From NCBI GenBank assembly GCA_003427395.1, contig BFEA01000001.1:5779188-5815024 (forward strand): a stretch of DNA of 35,837 bases, written 5' to 3'. Shown here in pieces: positions 9,298 through 22,073 of the stretch (position 1 is its first letter; every line of letters starts with the position of its first letter). The position numbers were made by a program, and so were the translations under genes. Under the pieces are notes generated by a model. That model was not told the origin of the DNA and made no database searches. It was given only the letters and a program-made list of their open reading frames with translations. This stretch comes from Chara braunii (Eukaryota; Streptophyta; Charophyceae; Charales; Characeae).

Positions 9298-12200
9298 ATG
9301 CAGTCAAAAGTTAGGCAACCCAAGATCGGACCCCTGTACCAAAGTCTCTCTTACGCATCCCTTCCTAGCAACATGGTACCACATCCGCAGACAGACAACC
9401 AACCAGTTGATAAGAAAGTTGAACTATTTTTCACCACAAAAGAAACAATAATTATAATATCACTTAAGATGTTCATAACTTATGCAGCATAGTCGGACTA
9501 TAATGTTATCACTAAAACTAACATAACGAATAAAAATTATGTTATAATGTTCATAAACTAAGGATTACAGTCATTGAATTAAATCATTAAAAAATATATA
9601 TATTATATAAAAACAATTCTAAATAAAGTATTTTAAGAGCAGGAAAAAAAACAAAAGAGTGACTTCATTTAGTGAAATAAAATCTTGTTTTTTTTTATTG
9701 TTATACTGATTTTAATATTTGTCCTCATTATTTCTGTTCGCATGAGCCGAAAGTCCGTTACTGGGAAGAGTGAGACAAACAATGGCATTATCATCACTTA
9801 TTTTAGAATAACAGTACAATTGGTTAATGAATGTTTTTTTGTTCTTTAAAGTCATAATATGCAGTTTGCACCTTGTTATTGAGACGTTGATATTTTATCC
9901 TTCTTCTCATTCATTTCTTAAACGTTTTTGTACTGAGTTTTCAAACAATGATAAAAAGGGTACCTTGATCAAGGTCTTCACACCAAGAACGGTAGAAAAT
10001 AAATTGTCATGTTCTGACACCATAAGGAGGTTTTTTAGCTTCAGCGTCACAAAGAAGTTTGTCAAGATCCAACCTCATATTTCTTGCATTAACCAAAATG
10101 AGTTTTCCCTTCAAGATTAACAAGTCTATGTCCAAAATTATTATGCAATTGCGTCACTTGCTATCACCTCACATGTAAAAAAACGTCAAAAGTTTTATTG
10201 CATTTTTTTTATATCCAATCGATTGTCCAATGTTGATACAAAATTTGCCAAATAGGAGTATGATAGGTCCCTTTCCCCCTGCCCATTTTTTTTTCCAACC
10301 TTAGTTTAATGATTTTCACTACCACTGCTTCCAAACCATTTCCAAGTGCTTAGTCAGTGTCGGTGAAACTTGTTATGGTTCATTTGTATTGCGGGCTTGC
10401 TTAGGCAAAATCAACATCATAACTTATGCAATAAAATGACGTTGTCCAATGTGTGATGTTGTAGTACTTCTTACGAACCATCATTCAATTACAATTTAGA
10501 TTATTATATAACATAAATGACATGTAAGGTCCTTCACTAAGTACGATCTTATCATAGTACTCCAATCTGTTTGTTCCATGAAGATGTTGACCTCTTTTGT
10601 TGTGCAGATTTCACAAGTGGGAAGGGATGCATGATCATGAAAGCGTCATGCATGTGCATCTTATATTAAAAAAAGACTAACGGTATCAAAATTGGTATGC
10701 GTATGTTCAACCCACATAAAACCAAACTCAACCTCTTCGAAGATCTTGAACTTCACCGAAATTTGGCAATAGTGCAAATATATTTGATATTACTTTCCCT
10801 TACATTTATCTGTATGAACATGTAATTCAAGAGGTAACCTATTTGAAGATTTAATGTCTCTTACTATCTTTATGATTGAAGAACGATAACAATTAAGATG
10901 TGTGGATAGCAAGGGTACCAATTACAGACACAAACCAATGATTGATAACCGTGCATAGTAGTGACTGTCAAATTTGTCTTCATTACTCCGACATTTGCAA
11001 GTGTCTTCAAGTAGTTCTTAACTTCAAAGTGTCATATGTTTGTTTTGCTCTTAGCTCATATTGTCAATAATAATACACAAGTTGTTTGAACCGTCCTTCT
11101 TCGACTTGTTCGCGTATGGCGACAACTACAAGACAATGGGGGGAAATGACAAAGTACATTAGGTAAAGCAATGCATACCATCATTCTTAATACATGTTAT
11201 ATTCAACGGTTGGACCCCGTTGCACGATCAGAAAAAACGGTTAAGAAAGTTAAAAGGATTGAAAGTTTCATTACAGATGGTTGGTGGTTTTTTCATACTA
11301 GGAGATATTTTGAAGAAAATGTACATAAAAACCAACAAAGCAATTGGTTTAGAGTCCTTAGACGATAAAACCCAACCATAAAGAAGACTGTAAATAAGTT
11401 AGTGACCTTAATAAATAAATATAAGAAAATCTTGGTTCTTAATGATAAGAGGGTCATTTAAAGGAAGAATGTGTTCACAACATCGAGTGTTTCGACTTTG
11501 TAAAACGAGTCAGAAGACTTGAGAGAAACCAAATGATTATCTTATGGTTTGTCAAAGGGTATTAACCCCCTCCAAACGACTCACTTGTGAGCAAGTATCC
11601 CCAGTCTGGTGAGCAACAAGAAACTGGTGGAGGCATCGTCGTTACAACAAAATTGATAATAGGAATTACAGTAACAAGGACTACCTATGAGATGATAAAC
11701 GAAAAATTAACATATCAATTGTCAAATTTAATTCGATAGATAGAGCTCTCTTGTGTGGACTATATTGTTTGTGTCATCATGCAAAAAATAGTGACTTTTA
11801 TGCTTGTAATATCGTAGGTCACAGATCCAATGACGATACACCTGATATACATAAAAAAACATCATAAGGTACGTCATACAAAACTTTGGTAAAAAACAAG
11901 TTATAAGAGGACCTGATGTCAAGGTATTCTACATCGACATGAAACATAAGGGAGGGGTTCGATCTAACGATCAATATAAAACATCCTCCCGGAGAAGCAA
12001 TCATATGGACTATTTGTTTTTAAAGAGGTATCATCCCCAATCAAAAACTTGATAGTGGTTGACAAAAAAAAATGACGAAGGTGGATATCTTATTGTTGCA
12101 TAAATATTATACAACGGTTAGTTATATCTGTCGCATTATTAAAATGCACGACTTTGATGAAACGAGTTGAGCAATATTCATACAAAGATAAATATGAAAA

Positions 12201-12827
12201 CAATTACCCAGAACAATACATTAGATAATGATGAGAATACTAATGACATATTGATATTGATAGTACAGGTTTCGCTGTTTTTTTACCCGATTGAGGAATA
12301 ATGATCGAACTGAGAACCATAAGGTCACGAAAATCTCATTTCAGTCCAAAGGGAGAAAGACGATGTAAAATGGTTTTTGAAGCCGCCAGATGGACATGAT
12401 AGTCACCGATTGACGGTGGATGCGAAAGTCAGAATTGAAAAGTTTTTAAGTTTATCAAAGATATGCTAATACGACTGTTTCATCATTCACTACTTCAACT
12501 GTTGAATTGAATATAATAATTAAAAAAAAAAAAACGACATGAAGTTAATGCTAATATGTTTGATATTAACAAGACATTGGGCAAGAAGACGTATCGCCTC
12601 ACAGCGTAGCCAAGTGGTACATCGTATTGACAACAAGGCTCATGGTATTTCTATCGAGTCATAGCACTTAGATTGAACTAACAACCACTGGGCAATAATA
12701 AACCTTATTTATATTAAAAAGGAGGAAGATGTTAAAAGGTAGTTTCGAAAACCGTTAAATCGAACTCAATATATGACTGTGTTGTTGGATAGGTTGGTAA
12801 AAATTGTAACATTTTTCAATTTCTCAT
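9298..12827. other. AT-rich region without a convincing gene
   Basis: Only short open frames occur and none extends or shows a conserved motif. A faint LINE-RT-like stretch in the plus frames around 9830-10290 (NQNEFSLQD, then YYAIASLAITSHVKKRQKFYCIFF) may be a very old RT remnant, but I would not annotate it as a gene. The composition matches the decayed second-family LINE next to it, so much of this block is probably ancient transposon sequence. Confidence 0.5.
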
Positions 12828-13404
12828 GGGCACGTAAACACGAACTCCTCCCATTATTTATTGAAGGACCCTTAACCATCAGATCTGGCATAAAGGTTTC
12901 CAACGCTCAAACCATCAAGACAATGAAAGACCATTATATTTAATCCGATAGTTTGACATCCGTATCATGATGATGATGCAAGACCTTACGATCGGATTAG
13001 AGAACAGTATGTATTGAGGGCAAAAATCTTGGCAATCTATCTCGACCATTGGGAGTTCCTCTATGAACTGTCGAACTAGTTTTGACAGTTGTAAGAGTGA
13101 TTCAACTATTCACTCTTGCAACTGTTGAAACTAGTTCGACAGTTTATTGAGGAACTCCCAATGGTCGAGATAATTTGTTTATTTTGGAAATCATAGTAGA
13201 TTGCCAAGATTTTTGCCCTCAACACATACTATTGTTTAATCTGATCGTAAGGTCTTGCATCATCTTCATTGTACGGATGTCAAACCATCGGATCATATAT
13301 AATGGTTTTTCATTGTCTTGATGGTTTGAGCATTGAAAACCTTTGTGCCAGATCTGACGGTTAAGGGTCCTTCAATAAATAATGAGAGGAGGGTTTATCT
13401 TCCC
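12828..13404. mobile_element. Giant foldback (long inverted repeat) element
   Basis: The left half from about 12828 is the reverse complement of the right half ending at about 13404. The centre is AGAGTG (13094-13099), an 11-base loop and CACTCT (13111-13116). Matching landmarks are TTATTGAAGGACCCTTAACC on the left and its complement near 13360 on the right, and GAGTTCCTC (13049) with GAGGAACTC (13148). Scattered substitutions and small indels between arms show divergence since formation. It has no coding capacity. It resembles a MITE/foldback DNA element with arms of about 270 bases. I could not identify a clear target-site duplication. Confidence 0.9.
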
Positions 13405-13790
13405 ACTATTTGGATGTTCAATCATCAAATATGATACAATAGTTTCACATTGTCTTTTGAAGTGTCAAGGATTTTGCGCAGTAAAAGTCGTTGTATCGGA
13501 TATGATGATCCCGGGTAACTAAAACAATATAAAGTGAAAGATATTTCAGTTGGTGTAGCTGCCTGAGGCTATACCTCTGGCCTGGGTGAAATAATTGAAA
13601 ATAAGTCCCATGATCGAAGAATGAGACTATGTCATCTACTATACAAAATTCCACCTCCTAATGACAATCTATTAGATAGAGACATGAAATTGTGAGATGG
13701 CTCACCTAGAAGCATATGAACCCAGCCTCCCTGGACCAGTTGGTCACAACTGGTAAGGAATGACAATTACGATTAAATCGTCAGCACCTT
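13405..13790. other. Spacer, no gene seen
   Basis: Open frames are short and unrecognised. The stretch separates the foldback element from the plus-strand LINE fragment. Confidence 0.4.
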
Positions 13791-15040
13791 TCCCATATGT
13801 CGAACGCAGGCAGGTTCGGAAGGCCAAAACAAAAAAGCATCGCCGATTCGATGGCCTTCCCCGTTTGGTCCCCGTGTTACCTAGAGCGTCTCAACAAAAT
13901 AGTTGGGAAAGGTACTAGTGGTTTAAAATGGGAACTAATCCAGTCTAGTGAGGGAGAGACTCCTGAAGGAAGAAGACCATACAAGCTATATTTATAAATC
14001 GTCTCTTCTAATTTGCTCCCTTCCCTTTGACATGATAGAATGGGAATGGCCAGAGGTTATAGGAACGTGTTGATGATACCATAGCAATACACGGTTAAAC
14101 AGGGGTAGAGGATTGTCCACAAGATGAACTTGAGTGGGCAAATAATAAAATAAAGGTGGGCAAAAAAACCCATACTACCAAAGACTGACCTTCAAAACTT
14201 CAAATGGTCGAAATACACCCACCCCATGCTTACCGCACATATGGCTCTCTAATGGCAGATAATTTACAGTTGTTTGCCTACACTAGACTGGGTAGTCGTT
14301 GACACGAACCTAGAGCAAAAGGGCTTCCTTTCCCCCACTGCAGCTACTGTAATAAATCATCCCTTTCAGCTAGAGCGACCTTAGAACATTGCCTTTCCGC
14401 TTGCCCCATAGTCAATTAGCTCTGGAGGTTATGAGATGAAATTTTGATAATTGCATACAAAATTCACAGAAGGTGACTCCATGCCTTGATCAAACAACCA
14501 TTGATGGCACCTCGCTTGAAAATGCAATAGTCAAAAGAGAATTTAAATAGGGAGCAACCGTACTTCAAAACTTGGTGAGATTAAAAAGTGGCCTGCAGAG
14601 TTCACACTGGGAATCTATTTCAGTGGTTGGCTCGTCGCTTGTTGCCAAGTATTCCATAAGATGTCCCACTTACATGGACCCCTTACGAGAGAAACCTATT
14701 TAACATCACTCGACTAGAAATTGTGATGATCGCGTGGAGAACTCTATGCTCATTCAAACGCCGACAACACGCTTTTGGGTTTCTGCAAGCAAAATAGCAC
14801 ATGATTGCCTGAAAAACGATAACCAGAGCTGCATGGACAAACCGATACCGCAGATCAAGGGTATTGATGGAGAAACTTACACACTTTTACCGACAAAGAA
14901 CAAAGGATAGAGGACGCGAAAAATTTATTTTCCGAGGAATGGCTCGATCCTTGGAAGGTTATGACTGTTTTGCACGGATCGCAGTTGTGCTGGAAAAATG
15001 GAGGACAGATGAGCACAGGTGGAAATATCAACCCAGTCAC
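13790..15040 (+). pseudogene. C-terminal part of a decayed LINE ORF2 with zinc-binding domain
   Basis: Several broken plus frames fit the end of a non-LTR ORF2. The clearest is HCSYCNKSSLSARATLEHCLSACP (cysteines and histidine at 14339-14404), the C-x2-C ... H-x4-C pattern of the zf-RVT domain found after the RT in plant LINEs. It is followed about 450 bases later by a basic C-terminal tail (14864-15040) containing HFYRQRTKDRGREKFIFRGM and LEKWRTDEHRWKYQPS. Stops fall between the blocks. The frame 13797-13997 may be an earlier connector portion but is not recognisable by itself. Orientation is opposite to the other LINE pieces, so it is a separate insertion or an inverted piece. Confidence 0.65.
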
Positions 15041-16075
15041 ACTTCTTCATATCCCACTCGGCCAACCCCCCTTCTTCGTTTTACTCCCTCCATGAACCCC
15101 CGCCCACCCCACCACCCATCATTCTTCCTGTGCGCCATGGATGACCTTCTCCTTTCACCCCTCACCCATATGATAGATCTCCATACTACTGATGATGCAA
15201 GCATAATGGATGGATGTAGGTAGAAGAACCTGAAATGCAGCTTGAGTAAGTAGGGATAGGGGAAGGAATGGCAGGACCGAGATTGGGTGAGAGGGAGCAG
15301 GGGAAAAGTGTCGGAGCAAAAAGGGTGGTGTGCTGAATGCCTCCGAAAAGAATGATCAGAAAACGCACGGCCCGACAAAGCGCGTCGGCAAGGTTAGTGT
15401 AAAAGAGACAGCTCTAAACTCGGTATAGGAGTACTATTTGTGCTGAGCAGCGTCCTGCTCACTGCTTGGATCTCAGGTTCGGATTTACTGTAATCTTGTT
15501 CATACGATAGGGATGCTGAACCCAGTTTCTAACAGGCGTAGCTCTCCACCAATAGACATGAGCATACATGCAAGCAGACGCCATGCAGAAAATTCTGCAC
15601 GTTTGGCGCATGAGCGGACCCTCACGGTGCGGCACACGGGGGAAATATTCAGTAAACAAAAAAGGGGGTTGCGTGGTTGGGTCAATGGTTAGTGGTCACT
15701 TGCGTCCCCTTGAAAGATTTGTTGTGGGATGAAAAAAAAAAAAAAAAAAACCTGGTGGGAGGGTAATGCCGCTACCTAAAGGTCAAGACTGATGTCCCAG
15801 ATACCTTTTTTTGGCTATTTTTCATGCCCAAATGGATGATAAGAAAAATTTGTATGACTACACTTGAAAAAGATCAGTTCCTCAGGTGTCGCACTTCTTA
15901 TTTTTATTTTTTTTAAACACTTTCTCCTTTCTATTCGTGGGGAGCTGCATGAGTTGGGAACCGGGCCCAACGTCCCTCATAATAACAATTTGAGGTCGGG
16001 GTCCTCACAGTCTACTCGGAGGCTGGATCATTACCCAGTTTCGCTTACGGGTCGGAACCTGAGGGGACCAACCCC
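15041..16075. other. Non-coding; contains 3' flank of the large LINE and a 19-A tract
   Basis: Between the plus-strand LINE fragment and the ORF2 stop codon (16076-16078) of the minus-strand LINE there is no recognisable gene. The right part (about 15750-16075) should be the 3' untranslated region of that LINE. An A run at 15732-15750 on the plus strand is a T run in LINE orientation, so it is not its poly(A) tail. Confidence 0.5.
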
Positions 16076-16980
16076 CTAGACACACGAGCGGAAAACACCG
16101 GAACAAACAGGACAACAATCGAAATTTAGCGCACCTAAGGCGAGGCGTCGGAACGGAGTTCCAATGGGCCAAATGACGCTCCCTTTGAACCCCCCGGCCA
16201 CCAGCCACTTTCTACTGCCTTCCTACTGTGGAAATAAAACCGAGCGCCTAGATACTTCACAAATCACTCGGCGGCCAATCATTCAAAACCAGCTTACCAT
16301 CTTTGACCTCTGCCAAAATTCCTATGGCAGCCCAGGTTTCAGCGAACGAAACCATTTCGTCGAGTATATGTTTGGCACATGTAACCCGTCTTCTCCAATC
16401 TACCTTAATGGCGAGCCGAATGTGCCTTTTTACAGACTCCTTGATGCTCTTGTCGGAAATGAAGGGACCTTCGAAGATATTTTTTGCTTATGACTTCCCA
16501 TACTACCCAAAACAGGCAAGCCCTGAGGGTTTCCGCAACATATCCCCAACCCTTGACCAAACTCAATCCCTGTAGAACGCCCCCAAATAGTGTCAAGTGG
16601 TCGTCCCATTCAAAGGTGGACCGCTTATCCACTCCCATTAGGCTCTCCAACAGACACAGATCCTTTGCAAGAGTGGGTAATACAACCACAAGTGAGTGGT
16701 AGATTCGAAAGGGTACTTACACCGGGAGCACAAAATTGAGATTTTCATCCCTCGTTCAGCTAGCCACACTGCTGACGGGGTGAACAACAGTGATAACAAC
16801 CACAATAGCGTTGTTGCCCATGGTAATGGAATCCCCTGCAACTGGGCCCAACATCTACGGATATCTTGGATAATCGTCTCGGCATCTGTGGTTCTGACTT
16901 GCGCCCATCTGCTGATTGCTACTGAGTCAGGAATTCTTCCCGTCCTCAATAGCTCGTGTCCACCGGCTAAATTGTAGTCT
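16076..16980 (-). pseudogene. LINE ORF2 C-terminus with zf-RVT-like zinc domain
   Basis: In the minus frame ending near 16640 the sequence ISILCSRCKYPFESTTHLWL gives a C-x2-C and a following H typical of the zf-RVT domain. The reading then shifts frame and continues as LPTLAKDLCLLESLMG, then LRACLFWVVW and SDKSIKESVKRHIRLAIKVDW (in pieces), ending with VAGGFKGSVIWPIGTPF before the TAG at 16076. Only the third repeat block is followed by this natural C-terminus; the other two blocks instead loop back into the RT. At least two frameshifts are present. Confidence 0.8.
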
Positions 16981-18537
16981 GTGAGCCAGGCTTCCTGTGA
17001 GAATTTCTTGGACCCCCTCCAAGACCAGAGCTTGGGATCCAAGCGCAGTGTGCGGACTAGGGCTCCATCTGCCCACACAATGCAGTTCTATGTATCATCT
17101 TCACTACAACTTCATGAACCCTTACCTGAACCAGACTGCCCAGAGGTCTATTGAGTCGAACCTCAGGCTCTGAATTGCAGAGATGCAAGGCTTCCGAATT
17201 TGGGTTTCTCTCCCACGCCTGAAACTGCCTGCTGCCATCCGTGTCGTATCTTACTACTAGTTTCCAAAACACCGCTGATTACTCAGGACAGTCACCGACG
17301 TTGCTGGTAATGAACCAGGTCCCCGGAGGGGCGACTCCTTCCGGACTTAGAAGCCGTTTCCACTCCGGGGGGATGACGACCCTCAATTGGGCCGCCCTTT
17401 CATGAGTTTGTCTGATCCTTTTCAATATGCAACTCAAAGCGTCACCTTCGATGCATTGTTTAATTATTTCATCCTAGAGATCCGCCGCCTTTGAAATCCC
17501 TCTTTCAATCCAAACCCTCCCAAAAGCATTAGGTGCAGTGCCCGCTGAGAAAGGCTTGCCCTTCTCGTTCCAGATGGTTGGGTTGTCGAAGAGGGATTGC
17601 ATTAGTACCTCCGCTTTGGTGACCGGCGGGACCCATTGCCTTGGTCCCACTTTTCTTCAGGCACTCAGGATATCATTCCAGAATTGGGACAATGTATGTC
17701 TGCATAGATATGAATCCAACATGAAGCAGGTCCATACATCCCTTGGTTGCGGTAAGTGTCATTCATTTGCTAGGATCATCTCTGCTACCAGAATCCAATG
17801 GTCGTCCGAGTCACTTGAGATTGCTTTAACCAGCCATTTAGCGAGCAGTGCCGTATTTTGATTGGCAGGATCCAACATCCCAAGTCCCCTTTCTTCCCAT
17901 GGGTAGCATATAAGGTCCCAGACTACTTTTGATATTAACCCTTCTTTTTCTTTCTCGAATGGCTTTCACAAGAATTTTGATGCGACCCTTCGTACCACTT
18001 TGATTAACTGTTTGCCTAATGCTTTTACCATGCCGGTAAACCAGATGCGAGCACACAACGCCACGCTGGTGGCCAATGCTCGACCGAACAGCGAGAGGTG
18101 TTGAGACGGTCCCCATACGGCCATGGGTCGGACCACCTTCTGTTGGATCAAGTCATTTTGAGACTCGATCCACCAAGCGCTACCTGCACCTCCAAGTATC
18201 TCTCTGAATTCTCACTTGTCGCTCTTTTCATTCCCCACTCAACAACTAGGCCATAGTTTTCTGAACGCAGAGAAATTGATTTTTCCCAATTTAGAGAGGC
18301 AGCTGTATTCCAACAGACAAATCTTCAGTGCGTGCAGGGATTCGGTAGAATTTTTGGAGATGGCCATGAGATCATCCGCAAGAGTTTTCACCTGACATTC
18401 ACGGTGTTGCACTTGTAGTCCCTGCATTTGTGAGTGTTGTTTGATGTTGCAAACTAGAACCTCCAACTGGATTACAAACAAGAGTGGTGCAAGCGGACAA
18501 CCTTGGCGTAGTGCTCTTGTGAGGGAGAAGGAGTTTG
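16981..18537 (-). repeat. 1.55-kb LINE ORF2 repeat block, third (3'-most) copy
   Basis: The block begins at 18537, where SFSLTRALRQGCPLAP (RT motif B) starts. It includes ADDLMAIS (motif C, about 18360-18390), the RT thumb/connector (WGPSQHLSLFGRAL) and the region around PPEWKRLLSPEGVAPPGTW. It ends near 16981 with KLWSWRGSKKFSQEAWLT, after which the frame runs naturally into the C-terminal zinc domain. Plus-strand landmarks recur at 16981, 18537 and 20084, giving periods of about 1556 and 1547 bases. Stops and frameshifts occur throughout. Confidence 0.92.
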
Positions 18538-20084
18538 TGAGCCAGGTGTCATGTGGGAACTTTTTGGACCCCCTCCAAGACCAGAGTTTGTGATCCAAGC
18601 TGAGTGTGTGAACCGGGGCTCCAACTGCCCGTAGAGTGCAGTTTCACGTAACATCTTCACCGCAAACTACACGAACCCTTACATGAAGCAGAGTGCCCAA
18701 AGGTGTATTGAGTCGAGCCTCAATCTCTGATTTGCAGAGCTGCAACGCTTCCGAATCTGGATTTCTCTCCCACGCCTGGAACTTCTTGTTGCCATCCATG
18801 CCGTATGCTACTAGTTTCCAAGACACCGCTGATCGCTCAAGACAGTCACCCGCGTTGTTGGTGATGAACCAGGTCCCCGGAGGGGCGACTCCTTCCGGAC
18901 TTAGAAGGAGTTTCCACTCCGGGGGGATGACAACCCTCAATTGGGCCGCCCCTTCCTTAGTTTGTTCGAGCCTTCTCAATATGCATCTCAAAGCGTCACC
19001 TTCGATCCATTGTCCAGTTATTTCATCACAGAGATCTGTCACCTTTAAAATCCCTCTTTTAATCCAAGCCCTCCTAAAAACATCAGGTGCAGTGCCCCCA
19101 AAGAAAGGTTTGTCGTTCTCGTTCCGGATAGCTGGGTTGTCAAAGAGGGGTTATATTAGTACCTCCTCTTTGGTGACCAACGGGACCCACTGCCTTGGTC
19201 CCACTTTTCTCCAGGCACTCACGATATCATTCTAGAATTGGGACTGTGTATGTCTGCGTAGATATGAATCCAACATGCAACAGGTCCATATGTCCATTGG
19301 TTGCGGTACGTGTCATTCTTTTGCTAGGATCATCTCTGCTAGCAGAATCCGATGGTTGTCTGAGTCAGTTGAGATTGCTTTAACTAGCTATTTACCGAGC
19401 AGTGTCACGTTTGACTCGCAAGATCCAACATTCCAAGTCCCCCTTCTTCCCGTGGGGAGCATATCAGGTCTTAGGGTACTTTTGATACAAACCCTTCTTT
19501 CTCTTTCCCGAATGGCTTTCACAAGAATTTTGATGCGACCCTTCGTACCACTTTGATCAACTGTTTGCCTAATGCTCTTTTCGTGCCGACAAACCAGAGC
19601 AGAGCAAACAGCGTCATGTTGGTTACCACCGAACATCAACAGGTGTTGAGCCGGCCCCCATACTGCGATGCATTGAACCACCTTTTGTTGGATCAAGTCA
19701 TTATGAGACTCAGTACTTGTATCAAGCGCTACCCGCAACCCCAAGTATCTTTTTGAATTCTCACTTGTCGCCCTTTTCATTCCCCATTCAACAACCAAGC
19801 CATAGTTTTTTAGAAGATAAATTGATTTCTTTCAGTTTACAGTCGTCTATTATATTCCAACATACAAACCTTTAGTGCGTGCAGGGATTCGGTAGAATTT
19901 TCGGAGATGGCCATGAGATCACCCTCAAGAGCTTTCACCCGACACTCACGATGTTGCACTTGCAGTCATCGAATTTGTAGGTGTTGTTTGATGTTGCAAA
20001 CAAGAAACTCAAACTGAATTACAAACAAGAGTGGTGCGAGCAGGCAACCTTGGCGCAGTGCCCTTGTTAGGGAAAAGGCGTTTG
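18538..20084 (-). repeat. 1.55-kb LINE ORF2 repeat block, second copy
   Basis: It has the same content as 16981-18537: motif B at 20084, motif C region at about 19900-19930 (ADD degraded) and the GDALRCILRRLEQTKEGAAQ region near 18950-19010. At its low-coordinate end WRGSKKFPHDTWLTN runs without a break into SFSLTRALRQGC of the next block, so the downstream segment is fused directly to the RT motif B segment. This fusion is the repeat junction. Confidence 0.92.
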
Positions 20085-21655
20085 TGAGCCAGGCTTCTTG
20101 TGGGAACTTCTTGGACCCCCTCCAAGACCAGAGCTTGGGATCCAAGCTCAGTGTGCGGACCGCGGCTCCATCTGCCCACAGAGTGCAATTCCACATACCA
20201 TTTTCTCAGCGAATTTCATGAACCCTTATCTGGAGCAGACTGCCCAAAGGTCTATTGAGTTGAACCTCAGTCTCTAAATTGCAGAGTTGCAAGGCTTCCG
20301 AATCAGGGCTTTTCTCCAGCGCTTGAAACTTCTTGCCGCCATTCGTGTCGTATGCTACTAGTTTCCAGAACACTGCTGATTGCTCAGAACAGTCACCCGC
20401 ATTGCTGGTGATGAACCAGGTCCCCGGAGGGGCGACTCCTTCTGAACTTAGAAGGAGTTTCGATTTTGGGCGGATGGCAGCCCTCAATTGGGCCGCCCTT
20501 TCCTAAGTTTGTCCGAGCCTTCTCAATAGGCATCTCAAAGCGTCACCGTCGATCCGCTGTCAAATTATTTCATCCCAGAGATCCGCCACCTTTAAAATCC
20601 CTCTTTGAATCCAAACCCTCCCAAAAGCATCAGGTGCAGTGCCCGCTGAGAGAGGCCTGCCCTTCTCGTTCCGGATGGCTGGGTTGTCAAAAAGGGGTTG
20701 CATTAGTACCTCCTCTTTGGTGACCGACGGGACTCGCTGCCTTGGTCCCACTTTCCTCCAGGCACTTAAAATATCATCCTAGAATTGGGACTGTGGATGT
20801 CTTCGTAGGTATGAATACAACATGCAGCAAGTCCATACATCCCTTGGTTGAGGTAAGTGTCATTCTTTTGCTAGGACCATCTCTTCTAGCAGAACCTATG
20901 GTAATCCGAGATTGTTTTAATGTACCATTTAGCGAGCAGTGCCGCGTTTTGATTGGAAGGATCCAACATCCCAAGTCCCCCTTCTTCCCGTGGGTAGCAT
21001 ATTAGGTCCCTGACTACTTTTGATATAAACCCTTCTTTCTCTTTCCCGAATGGCTTCTACATGAATTTTGATGCGACTCTTCGTACCACTTTGATTAAAT
21101 GTTTGCCTAATGCTTACTATGCCGACAAACCAGAGCAAAGCAAACATCGCCACATTGGTGCCCAGGGCTCGACCGAACAACGAGAGGTGTTGAGCCGATT
21201 AACTGTTTGCCTAATGCTCTTACCATACCAACAAACCAGAGCAAAGCAAACAGCGCCATGTTAGTGACCAGTGCTCGACCGAACAGCGAGAGGTGTTGAG
21301 GCGGTCCTCATACTGTGATGCGTCGGACCACCTTTTGTTCGATCAAGTCATTTTAAGACTCAGTACATCTACCAAGCGCTACTTGCAACCCCAAGAATGC
21401 TTTTGAATTCTCACTTGTCGCCCTTTTTATTCCACACTTAACAAGTAGGCCATAGTTTTATGGAAGCAGAGGAATTGAGTTTTTCCTGTTTACAACAGCC
21501 TTAGAGAGGCGGTTGTATTCCAACAGATAGACCTTCAGTGCGTGCAGAGATTCGACAAAATTTTCGGAGATGGCCATGAGATCATCCACAAGAGCTTTCA
21601 CCCGACATTCACGATGTTGCACTTGCAGTCCCCAAATTTGTGGGTGTTGTCTCAT
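20085..21655 (-). repeat. 1.55-kb LINE ORF2 repeat block, first (5'-most) copy, with internal 104-bp duplication
   Basis: This copy continues naturally from the upstream RT. It carries VDDLMAISEN (motif C variant, about 21545-21575), the thumb/connector and the post-RT region. It ends with KKFPQEAWLTN fused to AFSLTRALRQGC at about 20084. It is longer than the others because a segment containing GACAAACCAGAGCAAAGC and GCTCGACCGAACA is present twice (about 21110-21200 and 21200-21300). A short deletion near 20895-20925 also distinguishes it. Confidence 0.9.
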
Positions 21656-22073
21656 GTTGCAGACCAGAACCTCCATCTGAATTAGAAATAAGAGTGGTGC
21701 GAGAGGGCAGCCTTAGCGCAGTGACCTTGTAAGGGAGTAGGAGTCTGAGACGTGACCATTTACTATGACTGACGCGGTTGAAAAGGCATAAAGAGCAATA
21801 ACGCATTTTCAGAGGTTCCAACCGAAATGGAGGATTTTTAACGATGTGAAAACATATGCCTAATTCACTTTATCATACGTTTTCTCTAGGTCAAGCAACC
21901 GTACAACCATATATAGATTCTCTTGCTGAATTCATTCCAGTTCCTAGATAGCCATAACTATATTATCGAATATTGACCGCCCTTGGACAAAGCAGTCTGG
22001 TCTCTCTCTATCAGATCTGATAAGTATCTCCCTAACCTCTTAGCTAACAATTTAGCCAAAATTTTGTATGATA
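21656..22073 (-). repeat. 416-bp RT block duplication, copy B
   Basis: This stretch repeats 22074-22495 at an offset of about 416 bases, with scattered differences. It encodes, in broken frames, the RT section from the LAKLLAREV-like region through motif A to motif B and QMEVLVCNM. Shared runs include GACCATTTACTATGACTGAC and AACTATATTATCGAATATTG. The end against copy A (GTATGATAC then GTTGCAGACC) marks the junction. Confidence 0.92.

Noticed and set aside
9827-10290. Possible plus-strand RT remnant
   Set aside because: Only a vague resemblance to LINE RT blocks without catalytic residues; too weak to annotate as a gene.
15183-15200. Another CTGATGA that could start a hammerhead
   Set aside because: No stem II followed by GAAA and no pairing flanks; chance occurrence.
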